Of a stretch of DNA of 34,008 nt, positions 18,441 to 25,608 are shown piece after piece. Both the position numbers and the translations under genes were made by a program. Numbering within the stretch: position 1 is the stretch's first letter; every line of letters begins with the position of its first letter. A model generated the notes under the pieces. That model was not told the DNA's origin and did not search any database. It was given only the letters and a program-made list of their open reading frames with translations. The stretch is from positions 1 through 34,008 of the forward strand of contig CAMVQZ010000015.1 in NCBI GenBank assembly GCA_947169745.1, in the 5' to 3' direction. The stretch comes from an uncultured Clostridia bacterium (GTDB lineage: Bacteria > Bacillota > Clostridia > Oscillospirales > Acutalibacteraceae).

Positions 18441-20033
18441 ATGGCAGATAATAAGAAGAAGGAGACCGTCAGCGAAAAGCCTCTTGGTAAAAAAGAGGAT
18501 AAAATGACAGAAAAGGTCTCGGACAATAAAAAAACGGCAGAAAGCAAAAAGCCTGCAGCCCAAAAAGCGCAGGACGGAAAAAAGGATGAGGGAAAGAGCC
18601 CTCTTTCAGGGATGAAAAGGCGTACAAAGCAGAGGATAATATCAGCTGCGACAATATGCCTTGTGATCGTAGGCGCAGTGCTTCTGAATATAATCGCAGG
18701 GGCCCTGACAGACAGATATAACAGTCTTACGGCGGATATCACTCAGAAGGGCTCCTTCAATATCAGCGAAACGATGATAAAGCTGGCTTCCGGGATAAAA
18801 AAGAATGTGACGATAACATTTCTTGAGGATAAGGCTGATTATGAGGCTATGGACTCCTACTGCAAGCAGGCTACAAGTATTGCAGATCAGCTTTCAAGAC
18901 AGTCCGGAGGAAGGATCAGCGTTGAGTACACAGATCTTGTTAAAAACCCTACCTTCCAGAGCAAATATCCGGATGAAAGTCTTCAGGCAACAGATGTAAT
19001 TGTTTCCTCAGGAGAGGATAAGTATAATGTTCTCCATAAGGAGGATATGTATCAGTTTGCCGCATACGGAGATCAGTATTATATCTCCGCGTCAAAGGCT
19101 GAATCCGCCCTGGGAACGGCGATAGTAAATGTCACCAGCGACAGGAATGACAAGATTGCAGTAATTACGAATAACTGCGGTGACGATCCTTCTTATCTGG
19201 AAAAGGTACTGAAATCAAATAACTATGCTGTGGATGAGACGGATATTGAGGAAGGAAATATAGCCGGCAGTGCAAATACTGTTATAGCCTTCACTCCCAA
19301 GGCGGATTACAGCAAGGAGGCTGTGGCAAAAATAAGGAAATTCCTTGAAAATGACGGAAAATACGGAAAGAGTATGATATTCATAGCATACAGGGGTGAT
19401 GTGGATTCTCCCAATATAGATGCTCTTCTCAAGGAATATGGTATGCAGGTGAGAGAGGGTCTGGCATTTGATGCGGATACCTCCAGGATGATAAACGGCA
19501 ATGCATATAAGGATATAGTTGCGCTTTTCACCTCCAATCTCTATACGGACAATATCGGGGAAAATGACCCGGCAGTTATTGTGGGATATTCAAGGGCAGT
19601 TGTCTCCCTCAATGACAATGCAGTTCCCCTGCTTTCACTTTCCGATAAATCAGGCACCTGCCCCTATGACGCAGAACAGGGCAAATGGAATATGGACGAC
19701 GCCATAACCGGAGATACCCATATCCTTATGCAGGGACTGACAGGAACAGACGAAAGCTTTTCAAGAGTGATCTATTCCGGCTCCTCACTGATGTGGAGCG
19801 AAAGCTATATGCAGTCTCCTTATTCAAACCAGACCTATGTTCTGAATATAATCGATACACTGAATCACAGAGAGGATAATTCCGTCAGGCTTGAGGATAA
19901 GGTGATAACAGAATATGACCTTACTCTGGATTCCCGGACAAAGAGTATGATAGGCTTTGTTATGTATGCTCTTCTTCCTCTTCTGATAGTGGGCGCAGGC
20001 TTTACAGTATTCCTTGTTCGCCGCAGGAAGTAA
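18441..20033 (+). CDS. GldG family protein of the ABC system
   Basis: 530 residues. Its layout is an about 65-residue Lys/Glu-rich cytoplasmic tail, a membrane helix at about 67-89, a large extracytoplasmic domain (about 90-500), and a C-terminal membrane helix at about 502-526 ending in RRRK. The extracytoplasmic part begins with YNSLTADITQKGSFNISE, the typical entry to the GldG/DUF4350-like domain, and contains a strand-rich ABC-type auxiliary fold. The lysine-rich N-terminal extension is not part of the family core. SD AAGGAGG lies 7 nt before ATG 18441. Fixed order after ATPase and permease supports assignment as the auxiliary subunit; what it binds is unknown. Confidence 0.82.
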   Translation: MADNKKKETVSEKPLGKKEDKMTEKVSDNKKTAESKKPAAQKAQDGKKDEGKSPLSGMKRRTKQRIISAATICLVIVGAVLLNIIAGALTDRYNSLTADITQKGSFNISETMIKLASGIKKNVTITFLEDKADYEAMDSYCKQATSIADQLSRQSGGRISVEYTDLVKNPTFQSKYPDESLQATDVIVSSGEDKYNVLHKEDMYQFAAYGDQYYISASKAESALGTAIVNVTSDRNDKIAVITNNCGDDPSYLEKVLKSNNYAVDETDIEEGNIAGSANTVIAFTPKADYSKEAVAKIRKFLENDGKYGKSMIFIAYRGDVDSPNIDALLKEYGMQVREGLAFDADTSRMINGNAYKDIVALFTSNLYTDNIGENDPAVIVGYSRAVVSLNDNAVPLLSLSDKSGTCPYDAEQGKWNMDDAITGDTHILMQGLTGTDESFSRVIYSGSSLMWSESYMQSPYSNQTYVLNIIDTLNHREDNSVRLEDKVITEYDLTLDSRTKSMIGFVMYALLPLLIVGAGFTVFLVRRRK

Positions 20034-20045
20034 CGGAGGTAGGAA

Positions 20046-21704
20046 ATGAATAAAAGCATCAGAACACTTATTATCGCAGGTGTTATAGTTGTGCTTCTGG
20101 GAGGTGCTGCAGCGTTTCTTCTGAACCTTCCGGATAGTAATGACACAGAGAAAAAAAGTCAGAGCGGAGACATCCTCCTCTATGACAAGACCAGTCTTGA
20201 CGCTGAGGAGATCACTGTTGATAACAGCGGCGGTGAATATACTCTTGTGGGCTTCAGCTATAAGGATCAGGCGGAGAAGCTGAAAAAAGCCCAGTCAGAG
20301 GCTGCGGCTGAAAGCGAGACCTCTGAAGCTGCGGAAAGCTCGTCAAATGTCCGCAAGGAAGAGGAATCCGCCATCAACATATATATGCATTATACGATGC
20401 AGGGATATGAGGAGCTGGATGTTGCCAAGGACGAGGGAAACTCCCTTTCATACTGCAGCTCCTATGTCAGCGCTCTGGAGATTGTAGACAAGTCCGGCAA
20501 TAAATACAAGGATTACGGACTTGATTCTCCCAGATCTACAGTAAAGGTAGTATTCAGCGATAATTCCACAGAAACTCTCTATATCGGAAATGATGCGCCG
20601 GATAACAAGGGTGTATACTTCCGAAGGGACGGCAACGCAAATGTTTATCTGATGCAGGTGGAAAATGCAAAGCCCTTTCTTGTGGAGAAGCTTCAGATGT
20701 TTGACAAGGCTATGACAAAGGATCTGGATTCCGAGGCAGAAATAGCAACCCTTGATATTTCCGGTACAGCCTATGAAAAGGAAATTAAAATCGACAGGGG
20801 GTCAGATATCGCGTCTGCCGCTACATATAAAATGCGCTCCCCCTCCCGTGAAGTTGCTGCCCTGGATTCTGTCGAGAAAATAGCAGGCTCCTTGTTCGGA
20901 ATGACAGGCACCTGGGTTGAGGCAGTTCTTCCGGATAAGGAAACTATCAAGAAATATGGTCTTGATAAGCCGTATATGGAACTCAAGGCTACTGCCAGCG
21001 ACAAGTCAAAGGCTGATATCCTGGTATCAAAGGCAGAGAAGGACGGCTCCTGTTATGCTATGATACCGGGAGGAAAAACGATCTTCAGAATGCAGAAGGA
21101 GGATGTGGAGAAGTGGTACGGCGTAAAATATGAGGATCTCCTTGCCGCTACCTTTATCCTTCCCAATACTCCCAATGTTTCAAGAGCGAATATCACCACC
21201 GGAGGAAAGAGGTATGATTACAGGATAACCCATACCACCGGCAGGAATGACAACTATGAGGAATACACAAAGACTACCGTCAAGCTGGACGGCAAGGAAG
21301 TGGGCTTCTCGAACCTCGGCATATTTATCGACAATGTTTCCCGTCTTACAAGAAAGGGCGTTGATATCAATAGCCTGGACGGATATACCCAGGTATTTTC
21401 CATAGGCTTTGAATATGATTCCGAGGACAAGTCCCTGAAGGATGATCTCAGGATATATAAAAATGACAAGGGCAGCTATGTGGTGACCCTCAACGGCAAT
21501 ATCGAGGGCTATACCGACAGGGATGACGCCCAGGAGCTTATTTCTCAGGTCCCGAGGATAACCGGCTCCGATCAGCTGGAATATATCGGCGAAAAGAAAA
21601 AGAAGGAAGCCGAAGGCTCTGCCGAGGAGGAAAAGAAGGTGGATCCCTCCGTGTCCCAGCTCCCGGATATCTCAGAGAACAGCAGCTCCTCTTCAAAGCA
21701 GTAA
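20046..21704 (+). CDS. DUF4340 domain protein, accessory subunit of the ABC system
   Basis: 552 residues. One N-terminal membrane helix (about 8-27, LIIAGVIVVLLGGAAAFLL) anchors a large extracytoplasmic region with repeats of the DUF4340 pattern: SYVSALEIVD...YGLDSPRSTVKVVF near 150-180 and again KKYGLDKPYMELKATASD near 300-320. Residues about 75-105 are Glu/Ala/Ser-rich, and the C-terminal 40 residues are Lys/Glu/Ser-rich low complexity. GGAGG lies 6 nt before the start. DUF4340 proteins commonly follow GldG-like genes in Clostridia; no enzymatic role is known to me. Confidence 0.82.
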   Translation: MNKSIRTLIIAGVIVVLLGGAAAFLLNLPDSNDTEKKSQSGDILLYDKTSLDAEEITVDNSGGEYTLVGFSYKDQAEKLKKAQSEAAAESETSEAAESSSNVRKEEESAINIYMHYTMQGYEELDVAKDEGNSLSYCSSYVSALEIVDKSGNKYKDYGLDSPRSTVKVVFSDNSTETLYIGNDAPDNKGVYFRRDGNANVYLMQVENAKPFLVEKLQMFDKAMTKDLDSEAEIATLDISGTAYEKEIKIDRGSDIASAATYKMRSPSREVAALDSVEKIAGSLFGMTGTWVEAVLPDKETIKKYGLDKPYMELKATASDKSKADILVSKAEKDGSCYAMIPGGKTIFRMQKEDVEKWYGVKYEDLLAATFILPNTPNVSRANITTGGKRYDYRITHTTGRNDNYEEYTKTTVKLDGKEVGFSNLGIFIDNVSRLTRKGVDINSLDGYTQVFSIGFEYDSEDKSLKDDLRIYKNDKGSYVVTLNGNIEGYTDRDDAQELISQVPRITGSDQLEYIGEKKKKEAEGSAEEEKKVDPSVSQLPDISENSSSSSKQ

Positions 21705-21737
21705 CAGGAGCCCGTCGGTACCCCAAAATGGAAAAAG

Positions 21738-21903
21738 TTTAGGTCAAGCCTTTTTTAAAAGGCTTGCAGTTTCCAAAGGCGGCGCCTTTGGTCGCACTCC
21801 GCAGAGTGCGAAACACTCTTATGAAGCTCCCTCGGCAAGAGGTGAATTCCTGAAAAAAAGCATAAATGCAGCCGTGAGGCTGCAAGAATAATGAGCTGTC
21901 GCA
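21738..21903. repeat. 166-bp direct repeat, copy 1, with four hairpins
   Basis: This copy is identical to 21947-22112 at every base I compared, with a period of 209 bp. It contains four inverted repeats in a row: a 22-nt palindrome (21745-21766, CAAGCCTTT/AAAGGCTTG), an 8-bp stem CCAAAGGC/GCCTTTGG (21773-21791), a 7-bp stem CGCACTC/GAGTGCG (21793-21810) and a 7-bp stem TGCAGCC/GGCTGCA (21867-21884). It begins 33 nt after the DUF4340 stop. It carries no transposase or convincing ORF, so it looks like a non-coding, REP- or MITE-like element. Confidence 0.9.
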
Positions 21904-21946
21904 TTATGTGATCCGGAATTAGTAACATCAGAACAAAGACGGCAGT

Positions 21947-22112
21947 TTTAGGTCAAGCCTTTTTTAAAAGGCTTGCAGTTTCCAAAGGCGGCGCCTTTGG
22001 TCGCACTCCGCAGAGTGCGAAACACTCTTATGAAGCTCCCTCGGCAAGAGGTGAATTCCTGAAAAAAAGCATAAATGCAGCCGTGAGGCTGCAAGAATAA
22101 TGAGCTGTCGCA
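21947..22112. repeat. 166-bp direct repeat, copy 2
   Basis: Perfect second copy, separated from copy 1 by a 43-bp unrelated spacer (21904-21946). Its right edge coincides with the end of the left arm of the terminator hairpin at 22099-22143; the right arm exists only beyond copy 2. The two copies together therefore look like one complete element plus a duplicate truncated at the hairpin loop. With the hairpin downstream they fill the 464-bp gap between the DUF4340 gene and trxA. Confidence 0.9.
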
Positions 22113-22150
22113 CAAAGATGTAATTCTTATGCGACAGCTCATTTGTTTTT
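22099..22150 (+). terminator. Terminator hairpin of the Gld-like ABC operon
   Basis: A perfect 14-bp stem (22099-22112 with 22130-22143, core GAGCTGTCGCA) with a 17-nt loop is followed on the plus strand by TTTGTTTTT (22142-22150). On the minus strand it follows trxA and has a weaker T-rich tail, so it may end both convergent units. Confidence 0.8.
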
Positions 22151-22168
22151 CTGATCCGTTTCCGGGTC

Positions 22169-22477
22169 TTACTGTGATATCATTTTTTCGATGGCAGCCT
22201 TGGGAACCACTCCCACAGAGCTGTCCACGTTTTTACCGTCCTTGAAGAAAAGAAGGGTCGGGATACTCATTATGCCGAACTTTTCAGCCAATGCCGTCTG
22301 CTCGTCCACATTTACCTTTCCGACTTTTATCTGAGTATTTTCCTCAGCGATCTCATCCACCATGGGGGAAAGCATTCTGCAGGGACCGCACCACGCTGCC
22401 CAGAAATCTACAAGTACAGGCTTTTCAGACCGGAGTACCTCTTCTTCAAAATTTGATACTGTAAGTGTAACAACCAT
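22169..22477 (-). CDS. trxA: Thioredoxin
   Basis: 102 residues, standard length. It is a cytoplasmic disulfide reductant. The active site is WCGPC (Cys30, Cys33) after VLVDFWAA, and the cis-proline is in MSIPTLLFF. The start is ATG 22477, preceded by AAGGAGAG; the longer open frame to 22534 reads through the promoter. It is a single-gene unit ending before the hairpin at 22099-22143. Confidence 0.96.
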   Translation of the reverse strand: MVVTLTVSNFEEEVLRSEKPVLVDFWAAWCGPCRMLSPMVDEIAEENTQIKVGKVNVDEQTALAEKFGIMSIPTLLFFKDGKNVDSSVGVVPKAAIEKMISQ

Positions 22478-22510
22478 AACTGATCTCTCCTTGTTAATTA
22501 TTATGTCTGT

Positions 22511-22539
22511 ATTATATCCGGAAATAAGGATCATTTCCG
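22511..22539 (-). promoter_or_regulatory. trxA promoter with overlapping inverted repeat
   Basis: TATAAT on the minus strand at 22516-22511. No good -35 hexamer is present at the right distance; instead a 7-bp inverted repeat CGGAAAT/ATTTCCG (22519-22525 and 22533-22539, 7-nt centre) occupies the -35 region. That arrangement fits a regulator-controlled promoter. Confidence 0.45.
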
Positions 22540-22558
22540 TGACTTTATCACATTTCCC

Positions 22559-23695
22559 TTATTTTCTTTTATTATTGTTATTTTTGTTACCCTTGCCGCT
22601 GTCATTTTTTCCCTTTACGGTGTTTTTATTTTTGTTCTTTGAGCCCGTTTTGTTTGCTTCCTTTGCATTCTTCGCAGAATTAAGAGTCTTTTCCTTTTCT
22701 GTAGGTTCGTCTGAATTATGGATAAGGCTAAGGGCCTTGTGATTCAGAAGAGCCTTCAGGAAATACGGATGCTTTTCTGTATATTCAGGCTCCAGCTCCG
22801 GATGCTTGATAAGATGATCCTCCTGCTGCTTGGCATATATCGCCGCAATTGAAAGGGAGGCTATGATTGCATAGAGGAAAATGGACAGTACTGCACCCAA
22901 TCCTATATGAGGCCATATGATACTGAAGATATCCAGTATACAGAGCAGTGACGCCAGAAGGGAATAGATGTTCTTGAAATGATAGTGCTTGTCAAATGTA
23001 CAGATGAAAAATCCGGCTATAGGAAGCACTGCAAGAGCGTAGATCAGGACAGTATCCTTTATAACGTTTCCGATATCTATGGAGGTTACGTTGTTCATAC
23101 GTCCTCCCAGAAGCATCTGCAGGATGGATTGGGAGATGGTAACGCTTGCCTTGAGCTTGTGCATTGCATCCATTGTGGCGTTATTGAGAGCCTCAACGCT
23201 TTCCTCTGTATAAAGACGGATATCCACCCGCTGAGCCTCATTGATCTTCTTTACAAGCTCGTCTATATTGACGCCCTCTGCGATATGGTATTTCCAGTCG
23301 TATTTTGCGGTCTGGATAGCCATATTTTCACTGCGCTGCTCAATGTCATTGCTTTTAAGACCCTTCAGAGCCGCGTCCATTTCTTTCACGGATTCGTCAA
23401 TAGCCTTCTGATCCGGATAGCTGGTCATTATGGCTGATTTGTCAAAGGTCATCTTATGATCCTCTGCCACATACAGGGTAATAGTGACAAATTTTGTTGA
23501 GAGAAGAAATACAGCAATAATAAAGCCCCATACCATACAAAGACGGAGAATATCTGTCGGAGCCTTGAGAAGCTTCTTCTGCTTTTTGCGTCTCCTTTTT
23601 TTCTTCTTTGGTTTCGGGGGAACCGGGTCGCTCATATTCGGAAAATGCTTTTCCTTTGTTTCCTGGGGAGAAATCTCTTTGTTTTCCTTTTTCAT
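22559..23695 (-). CDS. Membrane protein of unknown function with basic tails
   Basis: 378 residues from ATG 23695. I recognise no family. Layout: a cytoplasmic N-terminus with a strongly basic run (about 28-44, KPKKKKRRRKKQKKLLK), one membrane helix (about 49-76), an extracytoplasmic segment of about 135 residues with heptad-like helices, three more helices (about 214-233, 242-261, 264-287), and a cytoplasmic C-terminal tail that becomes Lys/Asn-rich over the last 45 residues. The frame is open upstream to 23791 but that would overlap ppa by 35 nt; AAAGGA precedes the chosen start. It is 61 nt after ppa on the same strand and probably shares its transcript. Confidence 0.75.
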   Translation of the reverse strand: MKKENKEISPQETKEKHFPNMSDPVPPKPKKKKRRRKKQKKLLKAPTDILRLCMVWGFIIAVFLLSTKFVTITLYVAEDHKMTFDKSAIMTSYPDQKAIDESVKEMDAALKGLKSNDIEQRSENMAIQTAKYDWKYHIAEGVNIDELVKKINEAQRVDIRLYTEESVEALNNATMDAMHKLKASVTISQSILQMLLGGRMNNVTSIDIGNVIKDTVLIYALAVLPIAGFFICTFDKHYHFKNIYSLLASLLCILDIFSIIWPHIGLGAVLSIFLYAIIASLSIAAIYAKQQEDHLIKHPELEPEYTEKHPYFLKALLNHKALSLIHNSDEPTEKEKTLNSAKNAKEANKTGSKNKNKNTVKGKNDSGKGNKNNNNKRK

Positions 23696-23756
23696 TATCT
23701 GGATCCTTTCAAAAAATAGTGTAGGGGCGTCCTGTTTCATCCGCCCCTGAACAGCA

Positions 23757-24293
23757 TCACATCGTGCTGAATTTTTCCTTGTAGCTTTCAATAGCCTCCT
23801 TGATGATCTCTATGGCCTCGTCCTTGCCCTTGACCTCATCAACTACTGTTTCCTTGTTTTCAAGTGCCTTATAGACTGAGAAGAAGTGTGTCATTTCGTC
23901 AAATATGTGCTTGGGGATATCGTGAATATCGGTGTAGGAATTAAAGGTAGGATCATTAAAGGGGATAGCAATGATCTTATAGTCGTTCCTGCCGTTATCC
24001 AGCATTGTGATATACCCGATGGGATAGCACTGCACAAGAGTCAGGGGATATATCTGCTCTGAGCAGAGAACAAGAACATCCAGGGGATCCAGATCTTCTG
24101 CATATGTACGGGGGATAAAGCCGTAGTTAGCAGGATAGTGGGTGGATGTGTAGAGTATTCTGTCAAGCTTCAGCAGACCGCTCTGCTTGTCAAGCTCATA
24201 TTTAGCCTTGCTTCCCTGGGGAATTTCGATAACACACATGAAGTTATCGGGTGAAATTCTTGCTGAGTCCATATCATGCCATATATTCTGCAT
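23757..24293 (-). CDS. ppa: Inorganic pyrophosphatase, family I
   Basis: 178 residues, the usual size. It is a cytoplasmic enzyme that hydrolyses pyrophosphate to phosphate with magnesium. The metal-binding signature reads EDLDPLDVLVL (Asp, Asp and Asp of D-x-D-P-x-D; the usual Gly is Leu), with YGFIPRTY upstream and LDNGRNDYKIIAIP carrying the further Asp...Asp-x-Lys residues. AAGGAG lies 8 nt before ATG 24293. Gram-positive bacteria often carry the unrelated family II enzyme instead, so a family I enzyme is worth noting but not unusual in Clostridia. Confidence 0.95.
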   Translation of the reverse strand: MQNIWHDMDSARISPDNFMCVIEIPQGSKAKYELDKQSGLLKLDRILYTSTHYPANYGFIPRTYAEDLDPLDVLVLCSEQIYPLTLVQCYPIGYITMLDNGRNDYKIIAIPFNDPTFNSYTDIHDIPKHIFDEMTHFFSVYKALENKETVVDEVKGKDEAIEIIKEAIESYKEKFSTM

Positions 24294-24313
24294 ACCAGTC
24301 GCTCCTTATAAGT

Positions 24314-24333
24314 ATTATAGCTACATTATAGCA
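24314..24333 (-). promoter_or_regulatory. Promoter of ppa with tandem -10 elements
   Basis: Two TATAAT hexamers on the minus strand (24330-24325 and 24319-24314) lie 11 bp apart. The distal one is preceded by TGC, an extended -10, and has no good -35. The start codon is 20 nt beyond the proximal box. Confidence 0.55.
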
Positions 24334-24401
24334 TATGAAAACCCTGATTTCCATAGTTTTTTTATTATTATTGCATAATTTATCAAAATATTATAAATAA
24401 G

Positions 24402-24436
24402 CAAAAAAGAGAGGCAGATCCCAAAGACCTGCCTCT
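24402..24436 (-). terminator. Intrinsic terminator of secDF
   Basis: On the minus strand an 8-bp stem AGAGGCAG (24436-24429) / CTGCCTCT (24417-24410) with an 11-nt loop is followed by a run of six T (24408-24403). It begins 6 nt after the secF stop. Confidence 0.9.
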
Positions 24437-24441
24437 GATTA

Positions 24442-25608
24442 TTATTCGCTTTCAGCTTCTGAAGCTTCATCCTCAGCCTTTTCATCGTCAGTATCCTTTG
24501 CTTCCTCTTTTTCTGAGGCAGCTTTCTTATCTGACTTCTTTTCATTGGCTTTTTTGCCTTCAGTCTTTTTGGTATCAGACTTTTTTGCATCGGACTTTTT
24601 GCTTTCAGGCTTACTGTTCTTTTTCTTGCTGTCAGAGCTTTCAGACTTTTTGCTCTTTGAAGAAGCAGCCTTTTTCTTGTCGCTGTGGTTCTTCCAGATA
24701 ACCCAGAGGGGAACAGCGATACAGATTGAAGAATAGCAGCCGGAAATAAGACCGATCATCATCGGGAGCGCAAAGCTGATGATTGAGTCGATATTATATA
24801 TAAGGGATACCACAAGAACTGAACCGATAGCTGCGATGGTTGTGATAGAAGTGTTTATTGTTCTTACAAGACACTGGTTGATACTTGCGTTTGAAACATC
24901 CTTGATAGTAGCCTTCGGACCCATTTTGCGTCTGTTTTCTCTGATTCTGTCGAAGATAACGATCGTATCATTGACTGAGTAACCGAGAACCATAAGAACA
25001 ACTGCGATGAAGTTATCATCAAGGGACATATTGAACATCGCAAAGGTAAAGTAAACGATTATAAGGTCGTGTACAAGGGCTATGACTGCGGCAACACCGG
25101 CTGAAAGACCGCCGATCTTCTTGAATCTGATGCCCACATAAGCGATGATAAGAACTGCCGCAAATATTACCGCTGCAAGACACTTGAAGAAGAAATTCGC
25201 ACCCTTTGAAGCATCAACTGAGGAGGACTCCTCAACAGTGAAGTTGTTGTCGGGGAAAGCTTTTGTCAGAGCGTCTGTTACCTCATCCTGCTCCTTTACG
25301 GAGAGTGCCTTTGAATTTGTGAATTCAAGGGATACCATATGGCTGTTTGAATCTGATGAAGCAAGGTTCTCTGAGAAGGTGAAGGAAATAGTCTCCTTTG
25401 TTGCCTTCTGAGCTACATCTGTAATCTGCTTTTCCTTGAGGTCGCCGCTGTAGCTGTATTTTACTATAGTACCGCCGGTAAACTGGATATCAACTCTTGT
25501 AGGTCTTACAAAGATATTAAGAACAAGGCAGATAACCATTATTGAAAGAGATGCGATAAAAAAGATCTTAGAGTTCTTGATGAAATCTATATGGAATTTT
25601 TGTCTCAT
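24442..25608 (-). CDS. secF: Protein translocase subunit SecF with a long charged C-terminal tail
   Basis: 388 residues. SecF works with SecD to drive late steps of Sec-dependent secretion with the proton or sodium gradient. Visible are an N-terminal helix (about 14-33), the FTGGT motif (43-47), an extracytoplasmic P4-like domain (about 50-135), and the conserved membrane block VLGYSVNDTIVIFDRIREN (207-225). The fold ends near residue 305 at PLWVIWK. The last 80 residues (309-388) are low complexity: first Lys/Ser-rich and basic, then acidic. Such a tail is not part of the normal family core. The start overlaps the secD stop by ATGA. Confidence 0.95.
   Translation of the reverse strand: MRQKFHIDFIKNSKIFFIASLSIMVICLVLNIFVRPTRVDIQFTGGTIVKYSYSGDLKEKQITDVAQKATKETISFTFSENLASSDSNSHMVSLEFTNSKALSVKEQDEVTDALTKAFPDNNFTVEESSSVDASKGANFFFKCLAAVIFAAVLIIAYVGIRFKKIGGLSAGVAAVIALVHDLIIVYFTFAMFNMSLDDNFIAVVLMVLGYSVNDTIVIFDRIRENRRKMGPKATIKDVSNASINQCLVRTINTSITTIAAIGSVLVVSLIYNIDSIISFALPMMIGLISGCYSSICIAVPLWVIWKNHSDKKKAASSKSKKSESSDSKKKNSKPESKKSDAKKSDTKKTEGKKANEKKSDKKAASEKEEAKDTDDEKAEDEASEAESE

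Noticed and set aside
21738-22112. Insertion sequence or transposon ends
   Set aside because: The two copies are direct, not inverted, contain no transposase frame and show no clear target-site duplication.
21948-22142. 64-codon minus-strand ORF inside the second 166-bp repeat
   Set aside because: It lies in a hairpin-rich repeat, with no ribosome site; the frame exists only because the repeat lacks stops in that frame.
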